A DNA stretch of 49,402 nucleotides from an uncultured Prevotella sp. (GTDB taxonomy: Bacteria; Bacteroidota; Bacteroidia; Bacteroidales; Bacteroidaceae). The DNA lies in NCBI GenBank assembly GCA_946623195.1, contig CAMOQW010000003.1:1-49402 (forward strand). Reading direction: 5' to 3'. The notes under the pieces are model-generated. The model was not told the origin of the DNA and searched no databases. It was given only the letters and a program-made list of their open reading frames with translations. The position numbers were made by a program, and so were the translations under genes. Positions 33,609 through 42,192 of the stretch are shown here, one piece after another (position 1 is the stretch's first letter; every line of letters starts with the position of its first letter).

Positions 33609-35456
33609 TTGAAGACATTTGAAGAGTTAGGCGTCAGCGAAGGGATTCGCAAAGCCATTGAAGAGATGGGATTTGTACAGCCCATGCCTGTACAGGAGGA
33701 AGTAATACCCTATTTATTAGGCAACAGAAACGACGTGATAGCCCTTGCCCAGACGGGTACGGGCAAGACGGCGGCATTCGGCATACCCTTGTTGCAGCGT
33801 ATCGACACGGAGCGAAAGGAGACGCAGGCTCTGGTGCTCAGTCCGACGCGCGAGCTGTGTCTGCAGATTGCCGACGACATGCGCGACTTTGCCAAATACA
33901 TGGAGGGCATCCACATCGAGGCCGTCTATGGCGGAGCGTCCATCGAACAGCAAATCCGTGCCCTGCGCAAGGGTGTACACATCATCGTGGCTACGCCTGG
34001 CCGACTGATTGACCTGATGAAGCGTGGCGTGGCGAAGCTGGACGCAGTCTACAATGTGGTGCTCGACGAGGCTGATGAAATGTTGAATATGGGCTTCTCT
34101 GAGAGCATCGACGCCATTCTGGAGGGTATTCCCGAAGACCGTAACACGCTGCTCTTCTCGGCTACCATGAGCCGCGAGATAGAGCGCATAGCCAAAGGCT
34201 ATCTGCACGACCCGAAGGAAATCGTGGTGGGCAGCCGCAACGAGGGTGCCGAACACGTGAACCACATCTACTACATGGTGAATGCCAAGGACAAGTATCT
34301 GGCCCTGAAACGACTGGTAGACTACTACCCGCGCATCTATGCCATCATCTTCTGTCGCACGAAGATAGAGACGCAGGAGGTGGCCGACAAGCTGATAAAG
34401 GACGGCTACAACGCTGAGTCGCTGCATGGCGACCTGTCGCAGCAACAGCGCGACCTGACGATGCAGAAGTTCCGCCAGCACACCGTACAGCTGCTGGTGG
34501 CTACCGACGTGGCGGCCCGCGGACTGGATGTCGACGACCTGACGCACGTCATCAACTACGGACTGCCCGACGACATCGAGAACTACACCCACCGCTCCGG
34601 GCGCACCGGACGTGCCGGCAAGAAGGGCACCAGCCTCAGCATTGTCCACGTGCGCGAGAAGCACAAGATTCGCAACATTGAGCGCGAAATTGGCAAGCAG
34701 TTTGAAAAAGGCACCATTCCAACGGCTGCAGAAATCTGCAAGAAGCAACTCTACAAGGTGATGGACCAGATTGTGAAGGCCGACGTGGACGAGGAACAGA
34801 TAGCACCGTTTATGCAGGACATCAACCGCTATTTCGAATTCATCGACAAGGACGACCTGATCAAGAAAATCGTGTCGCTGGAGTTTGGCCGTTTCCTGGC
34901 CTATTATGCCGATGCACCGGAGATAGAGGCTGTGGAGAACAAGAGGGGCGAACGCAACGAGAAGACAGGTCGCAAGGCGGCTGGTGACAAGGGCAAGACG
35001 CAGACGTCGGAGGGATACACCAAACTGTTTATCAACCTCGGCAAGAAGGATGGCTTCTACCCCGGCGAACTGATGCAGTTCCTGAATAAGAATGTTCACG
35101 GGCACGTGGCAGTAGGACATATCGACCTGCTGTCGACAATGTCGTATTTCGAAGTGCCTAAGGAGGATGCCGACCGCGTGATGAAATACGTGAACGGCCA
35201 GCGCTACAAGAACCGCGAGGTGCGCTGTAACGACGCCTCAGAAGGCGCCCGTCGCCCCCAATCCCCTAAAAAACCTACCTCCCCTAAAAAACCTACCTCC
35301 CCTAAAAAACCTACCAAACCTACTCCCCCTACCAAAACCTACCACAAGGAAGACTGGATGCAATTCCTGAATCCCAAGGGTGTGAAGCTGAAGGGAGAAG
35401 CACCCGATTTCACCGAAGAAGGATGGGCCATCCGTAAGCCCAGGAAGAAGAAATAG
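33609..35456 (+). CDS. DEAD-box RNA helicase with DbpA-type RNA-binding domain
   Basis: An ATP-dependent RNA helicase of about 615 residues. The motifs are in order: AQTGTGKTAA (I), PTRELCLQ (Ia), TPGRL (Ib), VLDEADEM (II), FSATMS (III), ATDVAARGLDVDDL (V) and HRSGRTGRAG (VI). The C-terminal KLFINLGKKDGFYPGELMQFLN...SYFEVP matches the DbpA RNA-binding domain that recognises rRNA in relatives. A short linker (SPKKPTSPKKPTSPKKPT) is encoded by an 18-bp repeat. There is no ATG near the start. TTG 33609 (KTFEELGVSEGI) fits relatives as I recall them; GTG 33603 adds two residues. Its likely role is ribosome assembly or RNA turnover. Confidence 0.9.
   Translation: MKTFEELGVSEGIRKAIEEMGFVQPMPVQEEVIPYLLGNRNDVIALAQTGTGKTAAFGIPLLQRIDTERKETQALVLSPTRELCLQIADDMRDFAKYMEGIHIEAVYGGASIEQQIRALRKGVHIIVATPGRLIDLMKRGVAKLDAVYNVVLDEADEMLNMGFSESIDAILEGIPEDRNTLLFSATMSREIERIAKGYLHDPKEIVVGSRNEGAEHVNHIYYMVNAKDKYLALKRLVDYYPRIYAIIFCRTKIETQEVADKLIKDGYNAESLHGDLSQQQRDLTMQKFRQHTVQLLVATDVAARGLDVDDLTHVINYGLPDDIENYTHRSGRTGRAGKKGTSLSIVHVREKHKIRNIEREIGKQFEKGTIPTAAEICKKQLYKVMDQIVKADVDEEQIAPFMQDINRYFEFIDKDDLIKKIVSLEFGRFLAYYADAPEIEAVENKRGERNEKTGRKAAGDKGKTQTSEGYTKLFINLGKKDGFYPGELMQFLNKNVHGHVAVGHIDLLSTMSYFEVPKEDADRVMKYVNGQRYKNREVRCNDASEGARRPQSPKKPTSPKKPTSPKKPTKPTPPTKTYHKEDWMQFLNPKGVKLKGEAPDFTEEGWAIRKPRKKK
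35263..35316 (+). repeat. Coding 18-bp repeat in the helicase gene
   Basis: Three 18-bp units (CCCCTAAAAAACCTACCT, the last ending in A) encode the SPKKPT repeats in the linker between the RNA-binding domain and the C-terminal tail. Confidence 0.9.
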
Positions 35457-35485
35457 GGCAAGTACTGACTACTTGGCCCCTATTT
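35451..35485. terminator. Bidirectional hairpin across two convergent stop codons
   Basis: AAATAGGGCAAGTA (35451-35464) pairs with TACTTGGCCCCTATTT (35470-35485): 14 bp with a 2-nt bulge and a 5-nt loop. The helicase stop (TAG 35454-35456) lies in the left arm. The S46 stop (35469-35471, minus) sits at the loop/right-arm boundary. No U tract follows. Confidence 0.65.
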
Positions 35486-37580
35486 CCTTCATCAGGCGGT
35501 CGGCATGTCCCCAGCGGTCCATCATGAAGAGGACGAAGCGGATGTCGACGTTGATGGTGCGTGCCAGCTGACGGTCGAAGAAGATGTCGCTGGAGAGTGA
35601 GTCCCAGTTGCCGTCGAAGGCCAAGCCGATGAGCTCTCCCTTGCCGTTGAACACGGGTGAACCGGAGTTGCCGCCTGTGATGTCGTTGTTGGTGAGGAAG
35701 CACAGCTGCATGGTCTGCGTCAGCTTATCGGTGTAGGGCCCGAAGTCCTTGCTGGAGAGCAGTTCGTGCATGATGGGTTCGGCGAAGTATTCTACATTCT
35801 TGTCGGCCTGCTGCATTTTCTCCCACAGCGAGCGGGCCGTGGTGTAGTAGCCGGAGGGACGACCGCCCAGCGAGTATTCGCCCACCTGTCCGTAGGTCAT
35901 GCGCATGGTGAAGTTGGCATCGGAATAGTTGGGCATGTCTTGCTCCATACGCAGCACGGCGGCACACAGCAGTTTCTCCTGCTCTTCGATGTCGCGGTTC
36001 AGTTGCTTGCGGTCGGCGCCAATCTTTGCCAGCACCTCAGTAATGGAGAGGCCATACTGTATGCCGAGGTCTTTCTGGTAGCCCTTCTTATTGAAATAGA
36101 TGCGCTTGCCCTTCATGAGCAGCGACTTGTGGTAGAGGGCATTGACGTAGGCTGCCACGTCGCCATGAAACTTCTTGTCGATGGTATCGTAGAAATCCGG
36201 CAGATATTCAGCATCGGCCTGCTGGCGGTAGTTGCGCAGCAGCACGGTGAGCAGTTCGCAGTCGGTGGCTAAGTCCCACTCCTTGCTGTTGTCGTCGAAC
36301 TCATGGTACTGCTTCTTGGGCTTGTCCTCAGGACCCTTGACGGGCATGCTCCAGTTGATGCGCCAGGCACGCTTGGTCACTTCGTCGTCGAACGTCAAGA
36401 AGGTCTCGATGAAGAGTGTCCTGATGCGAGTCAGATTCATGCGCTTCTGGTAGAGCTGCGATAGCTTGTCGAAGTCGAGCTGTCCTTTCAGGTAACCCGT
36501 CGAGTCCTGCCATAGGCGAATCTGGGCCTCGAACAGCTCTTTCTGGCGGATGAGTCCGATGGAATCGATACATTTGTTCATGCCGATGGAGTTCTTCCAG
36601 TAGTTCGACGAGTGGGCATACTTCGACTCGTACATGATGCGGACAGCCTCGGAAGCCCGCATGTGGCGAAGCATCACCTCCTGCTTGATTTCGCGAACCT
36701 GCACGCGTGGCGCATTGATGGCGTCGCGGCGCTCACGGATGCCATAGCTGCTCAGATAGCGGCTGGTGGAACCGGGATAGCCCATAATCATGGCGAAATC
36801 GCCGGGCTTGTAGCCCTGCATGGAGACGGGAGCCCACGAGGCGGGGTGATAGGGCACGTTGTCCTTGGAATACTTGGCGGGGCCGTTGGTCTTGGGGTCG
36901 GCATAGATGCGGAATACGGAGAAGTCGCAGGTCTGGCGCGGCCACATCCAGTTGTCGGTCTCGCCACCATACTTACCCATCGACTTGGGGATGGCGAACA
37001 CCAGTCGCACGTCTTCGAAGTCGCGGTAGGTGGTCATATAGTACTTGTTGCCTTCATAGAAGGGTTTCACCTCCACGCGCAGGGTGGAGTCCTTCTGGCG
37101 GATTTCCTTCTGCCAGGCGTTCTCGATGGAATCGACGAAATCCTCTACCTCGTAGGTCTTGAGCTTGCTCATGCCGAGCTGGTTCAACTGGTCGGTGACG
37201 TCTTTCTGCTCCACCATGAAACTGACGAACAGGTCTTCGTTGGGCAGCTCTTCCTCATAGCTCTTCGACACGAAGCCGTTCAGCATGTAGTCGTGCTCCA
37301 CCGTCGAGTGCTGACGGATGGCATCGAAGCCACAGTGGTGATTGGTGAACACCAGTCCGTCGGGCGATACCACGACTCCTGAGCAGAAGCCGCCGAAGTT
37401 GACAACGGCATTCTTGACGGCATGGTCGCTCTGATAGAGCTGCTCCATAGGCAGCTGGAATCCATACTGCTGCATTTGGCTGTACACAGCCGTCGGCAGG
37501 TTGTAGAGTGTCCACATGCCCTCGTCGGCCTTGGCCAGGAGCGAGCTGGCACACATCAATGATAATAAGATTTTCTTCAT
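35469..37580 (-). CDS. S46 family dipeptidyl-peptidase (DPP7-like)
   Basis: A 703-residue exported serine peptidase with a signal peptide (ILLSLMCASSLLAKA). The catalytic His is in LVFTNHHCGFDAI (about residue 86) and the Ser in ITGGNSGSPVFNGKGELIGLAFDGNW (about residue 645). The Gly in FDGNW is the position that distinguishes DPP7 (Gly, hydrophobic P1) from DPP11 (Arg, acidic P1), so a DPP7-like specificity is likely. It releases dipeptides in the periplasm of asaccharolytic or mixed feeders. It is the third gene of a minus-strand run after the flippase. The 101-nt gap holds a 9-bp repeat array and no TAnnTTTG box. Confidence 0.93.
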   Translation of the reverse strand: MKKILLSLMCASSLLAKADEGMWTLYNLPTAVYSQMQQYGFQLPMEQLYQSDHAVKNAVVNFGGFCSGVVVSPDGLVFTNHHCGFDAIRQHSTVEHDYMLNGFVSKSYEEELPNEDLFVSFMVEQKDVTDQLNQLGMSKLKTYEVEDFVDSIENAWQKEIRQKDSTLRVEVKPFYEGNKYYMTTYRDFEDVRLVFAIPKSMGKYGGETDNWMWPRQTCDFSVFRIYADPKTNGPAKYSKDNVPYHPASWAPVSMQGYKPGDFAMIMGYPGSTSRYLSSYGIRERRDAINAPRVQVREIKQEVMLRHMRASEAVRIMYESKYAHSSNYWKNSIGMNKCIDSIGLIRQKELFEAQIRLWQDSTGYLKGQLDFDKLSQLYQKRMNLTRIRTLFIETFLTFDDEVTKRAWRINWSMPVKGPEDKPKKQYHEFDDNSKEWDLATDCELLTVLLRNYRQQADAEYLPDFYDTIDKKFHGDVAAYVNALYHKSLLMKGKRIYFNKKGYQKDLGIQYGLSITEVLAKIGADRKQLNRDIEEQEKLLCAAVLRMEQDMPNYSDANFTMRMTYGQVGEYSLGGRPSGYYTTARSLWEKMQQADKNVEYFAEPIMHELLSSKDFGPYTDKLTQTMQLCFLTNNDITGGNSGSPVFNGKGELIGLAFDGNWDSLSSDIFFDRQLARTINVDIRFVLFMMDRWGHADRLMKEIGAK

Positions 37581-37612
37581 ATTGCGTTAATTATATTTGG
37601 TTGCGTGCGGGG

Positions 37613-37693
37613 TCCGGAATGTCCGGAATTTCCGGAATTTCAGGAATTACAGGAGTTTCCGGAATGTCCGGATTATCCGGATTACCTGGAGTG
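37613..37693. repeat. 9-bp tandem repeat array
   Basis: Nine 9-nt units based on TCCGGAATT (variants TCCGGAATG, TCAGGAATT, ACAGGAGTT, TCCGGATTA, CCTGGAGTG), with a tenth partial copy reaching 37698. Most units contain the palindrome TCCGGA. The flippase stop codon (37682-37684) falls inside the array. All three frames of the minus strand stay open through much of it (proline-rich PDxPE text in one), but it is not convincingly coding beyond the flippase end. Confidence 0.9.
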
Positions 37694-39142
37694 TCCGGCC
37701 TTGCGAAACACTCTTCCGATGACGGGAAGACTGGCCAGAGGCAGGTCGCGCCTGACGATGACCGCCACGAAGACGCCAATCAGCAGCGTATTGATGGCCA
37801 GCTGTACCGGCATTGAGAGTTTGGTCGTCAGCTCTATGAAGCAATAGAGCACGTAGGCCAGACACACGTAGAGACAGATGTCGTGCATAGGATACGGAAT
37901 GGGGTTCTTCCGCTGCCCTACGACGTAGCTCAGCACCATCGCGGTGCCATAGCCGGCCACGCCGCCCCATGCGCAGGCCCAGTAGCCGCAGGTGGGGATC
38001 AACAGGATGTTGACCGCCAGCAGCACCACACAGCCGGCCAGCGAGAACCAGGCGCCATAGATGGTCTTGTCGATGAGTTTATACCAGAACGACAGGTTGA
38101 AGTAGACGCCCATCATGATTTCTGCCGTCATCACGACAGGCACCACTCCCAAGCCTTCGCGATAGTCGGCACCGATGATGTATTGCAGCAGCGGCATCCA
38201 GCCCATCACGCAGAGGAATGCCAGCAGCGTGAAGATGAGGAAATACTTCATGGCCGAAGCATAGTATTCGGTCTTGTCGGCATCCTTTGACTTGGCGAAC
38301 ACGATGGGTTCGTAGGCATAGCGGAAGGCCTGCGTAATCATGGCCATAATCATGGCTATTTTGACGCATGAGCCATAGATGCCTAACTGCACGTTAGCTT
38401 CGGCGGCATCGGGATATACCAGGGGGAAGATAATCTTGTCGGCCACCTGGTTCAGGATGCCTGCAATGCCCAGCACCAGGATGGGCCACGAATAGCCCAG
38501 CATCTGGCGCAGCAGCCTCCCGTCGAAATGCCAGCGGATGCGGAAGAGGTCGGGCACGAAGAACAGCGTGATGAAGGCCGTGCACAGCAGGTTGATGAAG
38601 AACACGTAGAATACCGATGTCTTGCCCAGCACCACGAAATAGAATACGTTCATGGCGATGTTGAGTGCTATGAACAGCATCTTCAGCGATGCAAAGCGGA
38701 TGGCCCGCTTCTGGAAGCGGAGATAGCTGAATGGTATGGCCTGCAGGGCGTCCAGAGCCACCACCACCGCCATCATCTGCAGGTATTCGGGATGGTCGGC
38801 ATAGCCCAGCGCACCGCTGATGGGCGTGATGAAGGCAAACAGTAGCAACAGGAATGCTGCCGTCAGCGAACCTACTACGGCGAAGGTGGTGGAAAACACG
38901 GTGTCGGGCTTCGTCCGCTCGTCGTTGGCATAGCGGAAGAGGGTGGTCTCCATGCCGAAGGTCAGCAGCACCAGGATGAGTGCCGTATAGGCGTAGACGT
39001 TGGTGCTGATGCCGTAGTCGCCGGATGCCTTGGGCATATAGTGTGTATAGAGGGGCACGAGCATGTAGTTCAGGAATCTGCCCACGATGCTTGACAGTCC
39101 GTAGATGGCTGTGTCCTTTGCTAATGATTTCAGATTGGCCAT
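37682..39142 (-). CDS. Oligosaccharide flippase / polysaccharide biosynthesis protein (MOP superfamily)
   Basis: A 486-residue integral membrane protein with about 14 predicted helices. The N terminus LAKDTAIYGLSSIVGRFLNYMLVPLYTHYM is typical of Wzx/MATE-like flippases. It probably moves a lipid-linked glycan across the inner membrane. No glycosyltransferase genes lie nearby to name the glycan. It starts 6 nt after the upstream SpmA/B-like gene, so the two are in one operon. Its last codons and stop run into the 9-bp repeat array, so the C-terminal end may vary between strains. Confidence 0.88.
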   Translation of the reverse strand: MANLKSLAKDTAIYGLSSIVGRFLNYMLVPLYTHYMPKASGDYGISTNVYAYTALILVLLTFGMETTLFRYANDERTKPDTVFSTTFAVVGSLTAAFLLLLFAFITPISGALGYADHPEYLQMMAVVVALDALQAIPFSYLRFQKRAIRFASLKMLFIALNIAMNVFYFVVLGKTSVFYVFFINLLCTAFITLFFVPDLFRIRWHFDGRLLRQMLGYSWPILVLGIAGILNQVADKIIFPLVYPDAAEANVQLGIYGSCVKIAMIMAMITQAFRYAYEPIVFAKSKDADKTEYYASAMKYFLIFTLLAFLCVMGWMPLLQYIIGADYREGLGVVPVVMTAEIMMGVYFNLSFWYKLIDKTIYGAWFSLAGCVVLLAVNILLIPTCGYWACAWGGVAGYGTAMVLSYVVGQRKNPIPYPMHDICLYVCLAYVLYCFIELTTKLSMPVQLAINTLLIGVFVAVIVRRDLPLASLPVIGRVFRKAGHSR

Positions 39143-39148
39143 AATCGT

Positions 39149-40381
39149 TTATCCGAAGAAGAAATAACAGATGGCGATGGCGGCGATGATGCCTGCCAGG
39201 TCGGCCAACAGTCCACAGGTGACGGCATGACGCGTATGCTTGATGCCTACACTGCCGAAGTAGACGGCCAGGATGTAGAATGTGGTGTCGGTAGAGCCCT
39301 GGAAGACACTCGACAGGCGGCCTACGAAGGAGTCCGCACCGTAGGTGGTCATGGCGTCGACCATCATGCCGCGCGCACCACTGCCCGACAGGGGTTTCAT
39401 GAGTGCCGTAGGCATAGCGTCGACCCACTCGGCATTGGCTCCCGTCAGCTCTACGCACCAGTGCATGCCGCCTATCAGCATGTCCATAGCACCTGAAGCA
39501 CGGAATACACCGATGCCCACCAGGATAGCCACCAGATAGGGGATGATGCGGACAGCCGTCGTAAAGCCGTCCTTGGCACCCTCGATAAAGGCTTCGTAGA
39601 CGTTGACACGCTTGCGCATACCGGCCACGATGAAACCGATGATAATCGTCATCAACAGGATGTTGGCTACTGAGGTACTCACCTTGTTCATCGTCTCCGG
39701 CGACATCTGCGAGAATCCCCAGATGACACCCGTCACCAGCAGGCAGGCACCTCCTAAGGTGAAGAACATGACGCGATTGAACAGGTTGACATGCTGATAG
39801 ACGGAGGTGACGATGATGCCCGCCAGCGTCGAGAAGAAGGTAGCCAGCAGGATGGGGATGAAGATATCGGTGGGTTGGGCGGCCCCTAACTGTGCGCGAT
39901 ACACCATGATGCTGATGGGGATGAGCGTCAGCCCCGAGGTGTTGAGCACCAGGAACATAATCATCGAGTTGGTGGCACAATCCTTCTTGGGGTTCAGCTG
40001 CTGCAGCTGTTCCATCGCCTTCAGGCCCAGGGGCGTGGCGGCATTGTCGAGGCCCAGCATGTTGGCAGCGATATTCATGAAGATGCTGCCTGTCACGGGG
40101 TGGCCTTTGGGAATCTCAGGAAACAGCTTCGAGAATACGGGAGCCAGCATTCTGGCCAGTGCGTTCACCAATCCGCCCTTCTCGCCTATCTTCATGATAC
40201 CCAGCCACAGCGACAATACGCCCGTGAGCCCTAACGAAATCTCGAATGCCGTCTTAGACGATGAGAACGTAGAATCCATCATAGCAGGAAACACGTCGAA
40301 GTCGCCAAAAACCATTAACTTCACTGCTGCTATTACGAAAGCAATCAGGAAAAAACCTATCCAAATATAATTTAGTGCCAT
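39149..40381 (-). CDS. Nucleoside-recognition (Gate) domain protein, SpmA-SpmB fusion type
   Basis: A 410-residue membrane protein with two Gate-type halves. The first half has MNIAANMLGLDNAATPLGLKAMEQL, the SpmA-like signature with conserved N-x-x-G-L-x-N-A. The second half has AVRIIPYLVAILVGIGVFRASGAMD and LMKPLSGSGARGMMVDAM, the SpmB-like signature. In Bacillus the two parts are separate spore maturation proteins. In non-sporulating Bacteroidota the fused form has no settled role; transport of a small molecule is a guess. It heads the operon with the flippase and S46 peptidase. The -7 box ends only 8 nt before the start codon. Confidence 0.87.
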   Translation of the reverse strand: MALNYIWIGFFLIAFVIAAVKLMVFGDFDVFPAMMDSTFSSSKTAFEISLGLTGVLSLWLGIMKIGEKGGLVNALARMLAPVFSKLFPEIPKGHPVTGSIFMNIAANMLGLDNAATPLGLKAMEQLQQLNPKKDCATNSMIMFLVLNTSGLTLIPISIMVYRAQLGAAQPTDIFIPILLATFFSTLAGIIVTSVYQHVNLFNRVMFFTLGGACLLVTGVIWGFSQMSPETMNKVSTSVANILLMTIIIGFIVAGMRKRVNVYEAFIEGAKDGFTTAVRIIPYLVAILVGIGVFRASGAMDMLIGGMHWCVELTGANAEWVDAMPTALMKPLSGSGARGMMVDAMTTYGADSFVGRLSSVFQGSTDTTFYILAVYFGSVGIKHTRHAVTCGLLADLAGIIAAIAICYFFFG

Positions 40382-40389
40382 AATCTCTG

Positions 40390-40397
40390 CAAAGGTA
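40390..40397 (-). promoter_or_regulatory. -7 box of the SpmAB-flippase-S46 operon
   Basis: TACCTTTG on the minus strand, with 8 nt between the box and the ATG at 40381. The leader would be only a few bases if the usual start-site distance holds. Confidence 0.6.
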
Positions 40398-40429
40398 CGT
40401 TTTTTATCTTATATTGCAAAATTAATTGC

Positions 40430-40458
40430 AAAAAAAGAACGGTTGCATCGCGCAACCG
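40430..40458 (-). terminator. Rho-independent terminator of the 509-residue LruC gene
   Basis: On the minus strand, a 7-bp stem (CGGTTGC/GCAACCG at 40440-40446 and 40452-40458, loop ATCGC on the plus strand) is followed by a T-rich run (complement of 40430-40438). Confidence 0.75.
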
Positions 40459-40499
40459 CCCTCTTTCTTCATATAAAGTTTCGTATTTGATGTCGTCAA

Positions 40500-42029
40500 T
40501 TACTCAGCATTGTTGGTGAGGTCTAAGTCAATATACTTCTCCACAACAGTGCTCTCCCAATCAACTGAGGGATCAGATACCCATGCGCTAAACTGAGGAT
40601 ATGCAAGCTCAATGCTAACATACTCGTCAACCCACTTAGTGGTGGTTTTGCAGCAGAACTTGCTGGCTGGTTCACCAACATTTGCTGTCAGCGGCATCCA
40701 CTCACCATTCTTCTTCACGTAGACGGGAATATCGGAACCATCTGCTTCAAACGTACCTTCGATTTCAAATGGAACAGCAGGCTTTGTAACAATCTTCGGA
40801 GAAGCGTTAGTTGCAGTGTTCACCATGATATTGGTATCTACACCAAACTTCTTGTGTACTTCTACGCCATCCTCGTCGCTTGTTGCAGTACCACCAATCT
40901 TCAGAGGCAGCGTGCCACCAGCAGCCTGGAGCAGTATCTTAGCGCCTGTTTCCGTAATCTTAAAATCGAACACAACATCATTGAAGTCAAAGTCTGAAGA
41001 CTCATTTGCGCTCAAGTCCTCACCCATGATGCGGCCATCATATGCCTCAGCGGGCTGGGCAGCAACAATACGAACAATCCAGTCGGTATAAACATCGTTG
41101 GCTGGAATAGCCTGGTTCCCCTGAACGACATTATCAATTTTCCATACTTCTGACTCTGTGCTACCAACGGTGATTGTATGTTCTACATTTTTACCATTGG
41201 GCCACTCGCCTTCATATACAGTATAGGTGAGTGTCTGGCCTTTAGCCGTTTCAAGTGTCCAGGCTCCAGGAAGATTAGATGTAAATTCTTGACCATTAAT
41301 TTTGAAACGGAAAACAGTGTAGCAGTAGTCAGGGAATGAAATGAAGTCAAAGCAGATGTAGTAGTAGCCTGCCAAAGAAGCATCAATATCTTCACCTTTC
41401 ACAGCAATCCACTTGTTGTGATAGTTGCTGTCATCAGAACTAAGATAGGCGAAATCCTTCGTACCTGCATCATTAATAAGCATGTTTCCACTCCAATCTG
41501 TGTTGTCACCTGCATTGAAGTCATTTACATGGAACCAAGCTGTCTCGCTCAAATCGCCATTTGTAATCGTAGCAGCATCACTCTCTGCAAACACGAGATG
41601 GTTCATCTTTGAACTACCCACAATTCCTGTTGATGTACCATCTACAGTTGCGTATGTATCAGTTCCTGTCCATACCTGACTTACAAAATAGTCGGTTATA
41701 TTTTCGGGGAAAGTCTCTGTATACTTATGACCCTTAGATTTCATCTGAGGACGAGTCATGTTTACATAATCAAAAACCTTTTTCTTTTCTTGGGGAGAAA
41801 CTTCAGGCATTTCATCCCACATGTTGCCTTTAGGGTCAACAACTGCACGCGTTACACCACCGAAGCCCCAAGTCTGATTGGCAGCGGGCTGACCGAAAGT
41901 GTTAACGAATGCCTGATTGTACTGACTCTGTACACGCTCCGACTGCGTCATCGGCGTGAAGTCATTCTTGTTGCAACTTGCGAGGGCAAGTGCTGCAACG
42001 CCTAACATCAAATACTTTTTCATTGTCAT
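40500..42029 (-). CDS. LruC domain-containing lipoprotein A
   Basis: A 509-residue lipoprotein (signal MKKYLMLGVAALALASC; lipobox ASC). After the signal comes the motif YNQAFVNTFGQPAANQTWGFG seen in many Prevotella exported proteins. The C-terminal half has the LruC/DUF4842 signature DFDFNDVVFDF (about residue 343), then EVHKKFGVDTNIMVNT. The function is unknown; calcium-binding-like acidic turns (DFDFND) are inferred only. A start at 42023 is possible. It is the first of three related genes here, each with its own promoter. A terminator hairpin follows 42 nt after the stop. Confidence 0.82.
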   Translation of the reverse strand: MTMKKYLMLGVAALALASCNKNDFTPMTQSERVQSQYNQAFVNTFGQPAANQTWGFGGVTRAVVDPKGNMWDEMPEVSPQEKKKVFDYVNMTRPQMKSKGHKYTETFPENITDYFVSQVWTGTDTYATVDGTSTGIVGSSKMNHLVFAESDAATITNGDLSETAWFHVNDFNAGDNTDWSGNMLINDAGTKDFAYLSSDDSNYHNKWIAVKGEDIDASLAGYYYICFDFISFPDYCYTVFRFKINGQEFTSNLPGAWTLETAKGQTLTYTVYEGEWPNGKNVEHTITVGSTESEVWKIDNVVQGNQAIPANDVYTDWIVRIVAAQPAEAYDGRIMGEDLSANESSDFDFNDVVFDFKITETGAKILLQAAGGTLPLKIGGTATSDEDGVEVHKKFGVDTNIMVNTATNASPKIVTKPAVPFEIEGTFEADGSDIPVYVKKNGEWMPLTANVGEPASKFCCKTTTKWVDEYVSIELAYPQFSAWVSDPSVDWESTVVEKYIDLDLTNNAE

Positions 42030-42097
42030 TTAGTTTAATTGATTTATAATAAGTTAAAATTTATACGTTCCGTCGGGTTCTTTACCCGTTTCGGCTG

Positions 42098-42105
42098 CAA
42101 ATTTA
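42098..42105 (-). promoter_or_regulatory. -7 box of LruC lipoprotein A
   Basis: TAAATTTG on the minus strand, followed by CAGC. The same octamer precedes the genes for lipoproteins B and C. The leader to 42029 is about 60 nt. Confidence 0.65.
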
Positions 42106-42118
42106 ATAAAAATATGTA

Positions 42119-42142
42119 TAAGTGGGAATGTTCTTCCACTTA
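42119..42142 (-). terminator. Probable terminator of lipoprotein B gene
   Basis: TAAGTGG (42119-42125) and CCACTTA (42136-42142) form a 7-bp stem with a 10-nt loop. An AT-rich run with a five-T stretch follows on the minus strand. It lies 50 nt after the gene's stop codon. Confidence 0.55.
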
Positions 42143-42192
42143 AAAAACGTTAAAGGTTACGTAAACGTGTGCGAATGACACTTTTCGTAAAG

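Noticed and set aside
34240..34270. Third parS-like site (CACGTG in the helicase gene)
   Set aside because: Only the CACGTG core matches; the outer TGTTn and AAACA arms are absent.
33717..35120. 467-residue frame antisense to the DEAD-box helicase
   Set aside because: The helicase motifs on the plus strand are complete; the antisense frame is a shadow.
37613..37779. Small proline-rich or glycine-rich (collagen-like) protein encoded across the 9-bp array
   Set aside because: Open frames on both strands follow simply from a repeat whose period is a multiple of 3. There is no start signal, and the frame overlaps the flippase end.
38394..39980. 528-residue minus-strand frame overlapping flippase and SpmAB-like genes
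   Set aside because: It crosses the junction of two well-supported membrane protein genes in another frame and is His/Arg-rich without motifs.
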